Below are positions 59,102-64,000 of a DNA stretch of 64,000 nucleotides, one piece after another. Every line of letters starts with the position of its first letter. The first letter of the stretch is position 1. The notes under the pieces are model-generated. The model did not search any database. It saw only the letters and a list, made by a program, of their open reading frames with translations, and was not told the DNA's origin. Source of the DNA: Ruegeria atlantica (GTDB lineage: Bacteria > Pseudomonadota > Alphaproteobacteria > Rhodobacterales > Rhodobacteraceae). A program made the translations under genes and the position numbers. Location: the NCBI RefSeq assembly GCF_001458195.1, contig NZ_CYPU01000039.1, positions 558,093-622,092 on the forward strand, read 5' to 3'.

Positions 59102-59938
59102 GTGAACGATCCGCTTTGGGACAGTGACGACGCGCCAGACCCTATTGAATTGGGCGTATTTGGCTGGGCATTGGTAATCTTGCGCGGCCTTCCCTTGGCA
59201 CTGCTGGTTTTTGGCGGGCTGCTCGTTTTGTTGACCGTTCGCCTGATCGAGCGCCCGCTATTCGGTTTACGGCGTCCGATCACACCGTTCATTGCGCAGT
59301 TTGTCTGCCGCAATGCGCTCCGGCTTCTTGGCATCGGCTTTCGCAGCTCTGGCGAATTGATGCGCGAACGCGGCGCTGTGGTCGCGAACCACACATCATG
59401 GCTCGACATCTTTGCGCTGAACGCACGCAAACGGGCTTACTTCGTGTCCAAGGCCGAAGTGGCCAAATGGCCGGGTATCGGCTGGCTGGCCCGCGCCACG
59501 GGCACGGTGTTTATCGAACGAGATCGCAAGAAAGCCCGCGAACAGACCCTGATCTTTGAAGAGCGCTTGAAAGTCGGGCATAAGTTGTTGTTTTTTCCCG
59601 AGGGCACCTCGACCGACGGCCTTCGTGTTTTACCCTTTAAAACAACACTTTTCGCCGCGTTCTTCTCGGATGAATTGCGGGACTGCATGTATGTTCAGCC
59701 TGTTTCCGTGGTCTTTCACGCGCCAAATGGGCAACCTGACAGGTTCTATGGCTGGTGGGGCGATATGGATTTTGCCCCGCATCTTCTCAAAACCTTGGGC
59801 GCGCGTCGGCAGGGGACGGTGGAATTGATTTACCACGTTCCAGCCAAAGTCAGCGATTTTGCCGACCGCAAGGCGTTGGCCGCACATTGCGAACAGGCAG
59901 TGCGCCACGCGCATGCAATTGCTCGGCTTGAAAAATAA
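59102..59938 (+). CDS. olsA: Lyso-ornithine lipid O-acyltransferase OlsA
   Basis: Second step of ornithine-lipid synthesis; a 1-acylglycerol-phosphate acyltransferase-like membrane enzyme. 278 aa: one N-terminal hydrophobic segment (about 20-45), then the catalytic HX4D motif VVANHTSWLDIFAL (about 98-111), the FIERDRKKAREQ block, and substrate-binding FFPEGTSTDGLRVLPFK. GTG start at 59102 with GGAG upstream; coupled to olsB. Confidence 0.92.
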   Translation: MNDPLWDSDDAPDPIELGVFGWALVILRGLPLALLVFGGLLVLLTVRLIERPLFGLRRPITPFIAQFVCRNALRLLGIGFRSSGELMRERGAVVANHTSWLDIFALNARKRAYFVSKAEVAKWPGIGWLARATGTVFIERDRKKAREQTLIFEERLKVGHKLLFFPEGTSTDGLRVLPFKTTLFAAFFSDELRDCMYVQPVSVVFHAPNGQPDRFYGWWGDMDFAPHLLKTLGARRQGTVELIYHVPAKVSDFADRKALAAHCEQAVRHAHAIARLEK

Positions 59939-59951
59939 GGCCATTTGGCAC

Positions 59952-59980
59952 TTGCACCGGGCGAATTCCTACCGTATACG
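59952..59980 (+). promoter_or_regulatory. rpsB-tsf promoter
   Basis: TTGCAC (59952-59957), a 17-nt spacer and TATACG (59975-59980). The leader to the rpsB ATG is about 118 nt and includes a small AACCCGC/GCGGGGTT stem near 59993-60010, a possible S2 autoregulation site. Confidence 0.65.
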
Positions 59981-60104
59981 CGCGCCATTAAAACCCGCAG
60001 GCGGGGTTTGGGCTATTTGAGGGAGACATCCTTATCTGGCCCGCCGGTTGGAGCATCCGCTTCTTTCACCCCCGCCCAGGCGTAAACCGGAAAAGGAAAA
60101 TAGC

Positions 60105-60908
60105 ATGGCTCTTCCCGAGTTCACCATGCGTCAGCTGCTGGAAGCTGGCGTTCACTTTGGTCACCAGACACAGCGTTGGAATCCCCGCATGGGCCCGTTC
60201 ATCTACGGCTCGCGCAATGGCATCCACATCATGGACCTGACCCAGACTGTTCCAATGCTGGATCAGGCTCTGCAGGCCGTTCGTGACACCGTTGCAAAAG
60301 GTGGCCGCGTTCTGTTCGTTGGTACCAAGCGTCAGGCAGCTCAGCCGATCGCAGAAGCCGCTGAAAAGTCGGCTCAGTACTACATGAACCACCGCTGGCT
60401 GGGCGGCACGCTGACCAACTGGAAAACCGTTTCTCAGTCGATCAATCGTCTGAACCAGATTGACGAAGCCATGGAATCAGGGGCCGAAGGCCTGACCAAG
60501 AAAGAGCGTCTGGGCATGGAACGTGACCAGGGCAAACTGCAGGCGTCGCTGGGCGGTATCCGCGAAATGGGCGGCGTTCCCGATCTGCTGTTCGTCATCG
60601 ACGTCAAAAAAGAAGCACTGGCCATCGCCGAAGCCAACAAGCTGGGTATTCCGGTTGTGGCAATTGTCGACACCAACTGCTCGCCCGATGGCGTGGATTA
60701 CATCATCCCCGGTAACGACGACGCAGCGCGCGCGATCTCTCTGTATTGCGATCTAGTTGCTCGTGCCGCTCTGGACGGTATGACCGCTCAGATGGGTGCT
60801 GCAGGCGTTGACCTGGGCGCATTCGAAGAAGCACCAGTTGAAGAAGTCGTTGCGGAAGAAGCACCCGTTGCAGAAGAAGCCACGCCGGAAGCCAAAGCCG
60901 AAGCGTAA
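60105..60908 (+). CDS. rpsB: 30S ribosomal protein S2
   Basis: Small-subunit surface protein. 267 aa: [49 protein letters not shown], then [19 protein letters not shown] [15 protein letters not shown] and [49 protein letters not shown], all family blocks. An acidic/Ala-rich tail (about 235-267, [23 protein letters not shown]) extends it. ATG 60105 has AAAAGGAAAA; an upstream in-frame start at 60048 is rejected. Confidence 0.97.
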   Translation: MALPEFTMRQLLEAGVHFGHQTQRWNPRMGPFIYGSRNGIHIMDLTQTVPMLDQALQAVRDTVAKGGRVLFVGTKRQAAQPIAEAAEKSAQYYMNHRWLGGTLTNWKTVSQSINRLNQIDEAMESGAEGLTKKERLGMERDQGKLQASLGGIREMGGVPDLLFVIDVKKEALAIAEANKLGIPVVAIVDTNCSPDGVDYIIPGNDDAARAISLYCDLVARAALDGMTAQMGAAGVDLGAFEEAPVEEVVAEEAPVAEEATPEAKAEA

Positions 60909-60933
60909 GCTGCCCGTCACGTAAATGACATAT

Positions 60934-60954
60934 GGGGCAGGGTAGACCTGCCCC
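60934..60954 (+). terminator. Hairpin between rpsB and tsf
   Basis: GGGGCAGG-GTAGA-CCTGCCCC (60934-60941 and 60947-60954) without a T-run. It may attenuate tsf relative to rpsB. Confidence 0.5.
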
Positions 60955-60984
60955 AATTCCGTTTGAATTGAGGAGAGCCAAAAG

Positions 60985-61860
60985 ATGGCAATCACAGCAG
61001 CAATGGTTAAAGAACTGCGCGACTCGACCGGCGCAGGCATGATGGACGCAAAAAAAGCGCTGACCGAAACCGGCGGCAACATGGATGAAGCCGTTGATTG
61101 GCTGCGCACCAAGGGTCTGGCCAAAGCGGCCAAGAAATCCGGCCGTACTGCAGCAGAAGGTCTGGTTGCAGTTCACGTCAACGGTGGCAACGGTGTTGCT
61201 GTCGAAGTGAACTCGGAAACCGACTTCGTCGCAAAGAACGCCGAGTTCCAGGAAATGGTTGGCAAGATTGCTTACGCGGCAGAAGGCGTCGACGATGTCG
61301 AAGCTCTGTTGGCCGCTGATCTGGGCGGCAAGAACGTAGCTGACACCCTGACCGACAAGATCGCCACCATTGGTGAGAACATGTCGGTTCGCCGCATGGC
61401 GAAACTGTCAGGCGACACTGTTGTGTCCTACGTTCACAACGCAGCCACCAACGGCATGGGCAAAATCGGTGTACTGGTTGCTCTGTCCGGTGGTGACGAA
61501 GTGATCGGCAAGCAGATTGCGATGCACATCGCAGCTGTGAACCCGGCGGCCCTGTCTGAAGCGGACATGGACCCGGCTGTTGTCGAAAAAGAAAAGCAGG
61601 TTCAGATGGACATCGCCCGCGAATCCGGCAAGCCGGAGCAGGTGATCGAAAAAATGATCGTTGGCCGTATGAAGAAATTCGTAGCGGAATCAACTTTGCT
61701 GAACCAGTCGTTCGTTGTGAACCCTGACCTGACCGTCGAAGCCGCTGCCAAAGAAGCAGGCGCAACCATCACTGGTTTCGTCCGTCTGGAAGTTGGCGAA
61801 GGCATCGTGGTCGAAAAAGAAGACTTCGCAGCTGAAGTTGCCAAAGCCGTACAGGGCTAA
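60985..61860 (+). CDS. tsf: Elongation factor Ts
   Basis: Nucleotide-exchange factor for EF-Tu. 291 aa: N-terminal UBA-like domain with [62 protein letters not shown] (about 2-63), the core [19 protein letters not shown] (about 75-93) and the C-terminal [34 protein letters not shown] ribosome site. Followed by two hairpins, the second a proper terminator. Confidence 0.97.
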   Translation: MAITAAMVKELRDSTGAGMMDAKKALTETGGNMDEAVDWLRTKGLAKAAKKSGRTAAEGLVAVHVNGGNGVAVEVNSETDFVAKNAEFQEMVGKIAYAAEGVDDVEALLAADLGGKNVADTLTDKIATIGENMSVRRMAKLSGDTVVSYVHNAATNGMGKIGVLVALSGGDEVIGKQIAMHIAAVNPAALSEADMDPAVVEKEKQVQMDIARESGKPEQVIEKMIVGRMKKFVAESTLLNQSFVVNPDLTVEAAAKEAGATITGFVRLEVGEGIVVEKEDFAAEVAKAVQG

Positions 61861-61908
61861 TTCTGGCAGAGGCCCTGAAAGGGGCCTCAACCTGAACAGA
61901 ATTAAACC

Positions 61909-61935
61909 GGCTACTTTCCAGTAGTCGTTTTTTTT
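61909..61935 (+). terminator. rpsB-tsf terminator
   Basis: GGCTACT-TTCC-AGTAGTC stem (61909-61915 and 61920-61926) followed by G and eight T (61928-61935). A GAGGCCC/GGGCCTC hairpin at 61869-61888 precedes it. The remaining spacer to luxR (61936-62219) shows a GGGGCC/GGCCCC pairing near 61976-62006 and the palindrome at 62186 but no gene. Confidence 0.85.
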
Positions 61936-62185
61936 GCGCCTTCAACAGATCATACACTACTATTGGAAGGATTGAGGGGCCCCGCAGATGGGGATGGTCG
62001 AGGCCCCCCAAAATTCCGACTAAGAGACGCGGACAAATAGACGCCTTTATGTCAGAGCGACCGGAGAGCTTTGGTATTGCAAAGATCCGATCAAAACGTT
62101 CCCAGGCTAAAGCCACCACTCACGGAACAATATCATTTTGCAACTGGGGTTCAGATTCGGGAAGTCATGTTTTCCTTACCCGACG

Positions 62186-62202
62186 TAAATTGACGCAATT
62201 TA
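62186..62202. repeat. 17-bp palindrome downstream of luxR
   Basis: TAAATTG-ACG-CAATTTA is a perfect inverted repeat with a 3-nt centre, in a longer GACG...CGTC context. It lies 18 bp beyond the luxR stop. It is not followed by T on either strand, so it is not a terminator; a protein site is possible. Confidence 0.5.
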
Positions 62203-62219
62203 GCGTCAAAAAAAACACA

Positions 62220-62975
62220 TCATGCTTCCATGATGAACATCTGATTTTGCAGGGATGCTTTGAGCACGGCTTGTGCTGTTGTTTCCACTGAAAGGGACTC
62301 CCGGGCCAGCCTCAAATGCTTTTCAACGGTCGCCGATGTCAGGCCCATCAAAAGCGCTATGTCCTGCGTTGTCTTGCCATCGCCAACCCATTCCAGCGCC
62401 TCGCGCTGACGTTTCGTCAAAGCGCGATTGGGGGTGTTGTAGGGCAGGGTGAGTATCTTCAGATGCGCGACATTGTTCATCAACAAGATGTCATCGCCAT
62501 GTTCCGCCCAGATTGCGTCGACCTCATCCTGACTTGTGGCACCACCAGCCGAAAGAGAGATCGCCCCCTTAGACCGCATCGACACCGAGGTGAAACTGAC
62601 AGTGTATCCCGCCACAACGCCTTTTGACCGATTGAACTCGTATACCTGGCGTTCCTGGGCGGTCATCGTGCCGTCGGAATTCATATCTTGAATCATTCTC
62701 CAACTGGCCGCGCCTTCATTGTGCAGCGCCCATTTCAGCATTGGCGCGTGAAAGTACAGCCCGTCGCGCACGAAACCATCGATGTACTCTTTGCCGTGGT
62801 TTGTAAGGATGGTGAAGTCTTCAGGGTCACCCAAAGACGTCTCAGTCCTGTAACGTGTATAGCCGTACAGCAGACGGTCGAACCCGAAATTTGCCATCTG
62901 GCGGCAATGGGCATCCCAAAGCTCCTCCAGAGTTTTGACGTAGCTGAGGAAATTCAGATACTCACCCAGCTTCAT
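62220..62975 (-). CDS. LuxR-family regulator, no luxI nearby (solo)
   Basis: A 251-aa protein: autoinducer-binding-type N-terminal domain (about 15-160) and a C-terminal LuxR HTH (about 183-240; LTKRQREALEWVGDGKTTQDIALLMGLTSATVEKHLRLARESL). The ligand site is altered: where TraR has Trp, Tyr and Asp, this reads Tyr, Phe and Ala (EYIDGFVRDGLYFHAPMLKW), so a standard acyl-homoserine-lactone contact is missing. No luxI in the window. It overlaps aroQ by 4 nt and would be made with it. Confidence 0.9.
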   Translation of the reverse strand: MKLGEYLNFLSYVKTLEELWDAHCRQMANFGFDRLLYGYTRYRTETSLGDPEDFTILTNHGKEYIDGFVRDGLYFHAPMLKWALHNEGAASWRMIQDMNSDGTMTAQERQVYEFNRSKGVVAGYTVSFTSVSMRSKGAISLSAGGATSQDEVDAIWAEHGDDILLMNNVAHLKILTLPYNTPNRALTKRQREALEWVGDGKTTQDIALLMGLTSATVEKHLRLARESLSVETTAQAVLKASLQNQMFIMEA

Positions 62976-63421
62976 ACGGATCCCTCATTCTGCAGATGAG
63001 CTGACAACCCATCCAGCGCCATCACATAGCTCTGCAGCCCAAAGCCGCAGATCTGTCCCAGCGCAACCGGCGCTACATAGGATTTGTGCCGGAAGGGCTC
63101 GCGCGCGTGTATGTTCGACAGGTGAACCTCAACAACCGGCAGCTCGACCGAAGATATCGCGTCCATCAAGGCGACCGAGGTGTGGGTATACGCGCCGGCG
63201 TTCAGAATGATCCCATCCTGATTGCCCTTGGCCGTGTGGATCGCGTCGATCAGCCCACCTTCGTGATTGGATTGCAGGTGTGATACGTCCAACCCGACAG
63301 ACGCGCCGTGGCTTACACAGGTTTCTTCGACCATTTTCAGCGTTGTACGGCCATAAACCTCGGGTTGTCGTGTGCCCAGCAAGTTCAGGTTCGGACCGTT
63401 CAGAATCAGAACTTTATGCAT
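62972..63421 (-). CDS. aroQ: 3-dehydroquinate dehydratase, type II
   Basis: Shikimate-pathway step 3. 149 aa, dodecameric type II enzyme: VLILNGPNLNLLGTRQPEVYGRTTLKMVEETC (about 4-35, catalytic Tyr24), HLQSNHEGGLIDAIHTA, NAGAYTHTSVALMDAISSVELPVVEVHLSNIHAREPFRHKSYVAPVALGQICGFGLQSY with the catalytic His. Overlaps luxR (ATGA). Together with the secreted chorismate mutase at the other end it touches aromatic metabolism, but at an unlinked site. Confidence 0.96.
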   Translation of the reverse strand: MHKVLILNGPNLNLLGTRQPEVYGRTTLKMVEETCVSHGASVGLDVSHLQSNHEGGLIDAIHTAKGNQDGIILNAGAYTHTSVALMDAISSVELPVVEVHLSNIHAREPFRHKSYVAPVALGQICGFGLQSYVMALDGLSAHLQNEGSV

Positions 63422-63547
63422 TCATTCTCCGTCCCATTACTGGTTGATAAACGTGATTAGGTATGGATGTCCACCAGCCTGCGCACTCATCAGGCGAGTG
63501 TCGCGCATCTAACACCATCTGATCTTGAACCAAGCGTCGAAAACCAG

Positions 63548-64000
63548 TCAGGATTCTGGCATCGTTACCACAACTTTTCCAAGAACGGTGCGGTCGTTCA
63601 ACAATTTCAGTGCCTCGCTTGCATCCGCTAAAGGAAACCGCCGACTGATTTGCGGCTTTATCTGTGAATTGGCGTATAAGTCGAACAACTCGCTGATATT
63701 TTCGGCATGGCCCTTGGGATCCCGATAGACCGAAGCCCCCCAGAACACGCCAACGACCTGGCAGCCCTTCAACAATGGTAGGTTGAGTGGGACTTTGGGA
63801 ATACCGGCCGGAAACCCAACAACAAGGAACCGGCCATTCCACGCCATGCTGCGCAGCGCTGGTTCGGCATAATCCCCACCAACGGCATCATAGACGACAT
63901 CCACGCCATTTGCGCCCGCCATGGCCTTGATTTCGCCAGAGAATGCCTTTTGGGCGTCGCGGTCCATCTGGCGGGAATATACGATTGTGTCGTCCGCGCC
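63548..64000 (-). CDS. MDR NADPH:quinone oxidoreductase, C-terminal part (truncated by window)
   Basis: The frame runs off the right edge; codons to 64000 read GADDTIVYSRQ before an internal Met. It shows the Rossmann half GANGVDVVYDAVGGDYAEPALRSMAWNGRFLVVGFPAG (about 29-66 of the visible part), KVPLNLPLLKGCQVVGVFWGASVYRDPKGHAENI and ISRRFPLADASEALKLLNDRTVLGKVVV, typical of quinone oxidoreductases. The 126-bp spacer to aroQ shows no gene. Substrate unknown. Confidence 0.88.
   Translation of the reverse strand, partial: GADDTIVYSRQMDRDAQKAFSGEIKAMAGANGVDVVYDAVGGDYAEPALRSMAWNGRFLVVGFPAGIPKVPLNLPLLKGCQVVGVFWGASVYRDPKGHAENISELFDLYANSQIKPQISRRFPLADASEALKLLNDRTVLGKVVVTMPES

Noticed and set aside
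62186..62202. Reading the 17-bp palindrome as the luxR terminator
   Set aside because: The A-run lies on the wrong side for either strand; no T-tract follows the stem in the luxR direction.
63414..63842. 142-codon minus-strand frame between aroQ and the MDR gene
   Set aside because: It overlaps the true MDR frame in another phase and shows no conserved sequence.

Overview
The window reads as chromosomal DNA of a marine alphaproteobacterium of the order Rhodobacterales, Roseobacter group (Ruegeria/Phaeobacter-like). The grounds are a DMSP demethylase plus AcuI pair, the CtrA, SciP and ChpT cell-cycle proteins, a circularly permuted two-piece tmRNA with tag ANDNRAPVAVAA, an ornithine-lipid olsBA pair, a SspB-alpha ClpXP adaptor, DUF1153, DUF4169, DUF3553 and DUF1127 proteins, and an alphaproteobacterial-type LexA box (GTTC-N7-GTTC). 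I see no insertion sequences, prophage genes or CRISPR arrays. Nearly all of it is core genome with small accessory patches.

Layout. 1-6.6 kb: a minus-strand run of RHH protein, DUF4169, a secreted chorismate mutase and fumC; a secreted hypothetical protein; sspB; chrA with a rhodanese-ChrB fusion; an NTF2-fold protein; ssrA (tmRNA). 6.6-12 kb: DUF4345 membrane protein and an FCD-family GntR regulator, divergent from a tightly packed five-gene operon of DUF2182, DUF1326, DinB, dmdA and acuI (DMSP catabolism). 12-24 kb: the envelope operon frr-uppS-cdsA-dxr-rseP, then bamA-skp-fabZ-lpxA-lpxI-lpxB and a Cad-like transporter. 24-31 kb: mnmA, sciP, ctrA, ligA (start codon buried in a long hairpin), recG, then a LexA-box-controlled 40-residue membrane peptide. 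31-39 kb: marC, an IscU-like protein, hisI, gluQ, a methyltransferase, trmFO, acyl-CoA enzymes, a DUF1127 protein divergent from a MocR regulator. 39-48 kb: rplM-rpsI, then a branched-chain-type ABC importer operon with an acyl-CoA synthetase and an MDR oxidoreductase. 48-57 kb: an Ala-rich membrane-anchored protein, tRNA-Ser(CGA), two DUF2059-like secreted paralogues, rplU-rpmA, a GNAT-LysE-GNAT trio, obgE-proB-proA. 57-64 kb: chpT, DUF3553, olsB-olsA, rpsB-tsf, an orphan LuxR, aroQ and a truncated quinone-oxidoreductase gene.

Genes that work together: ChpT phosphorylates CtrA, and SciP restrains CtrA at its promoters. SspB and tmRNA both feed ClpXP. The uppS-to-lpxB block makes isoprenoid, phospholipid and lipid A precursors and inserts outer-membrane proteins. 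dmdA and acuI process DMSP and its acryloyl product under a likely GntR regulator.

The most notable observations are the SOS-box-controlled 40-residue membrane peptide (30.64-31.04 kb), the ligA start-codon hairpin (26.36-26.41 kb), and the coupling of an uncharacterised Met/Cys-rich DUF2182-DUF1326 pair to the DMSP demethylation genes. All function assignments come from recognising sequence families by eye. No database search was run.
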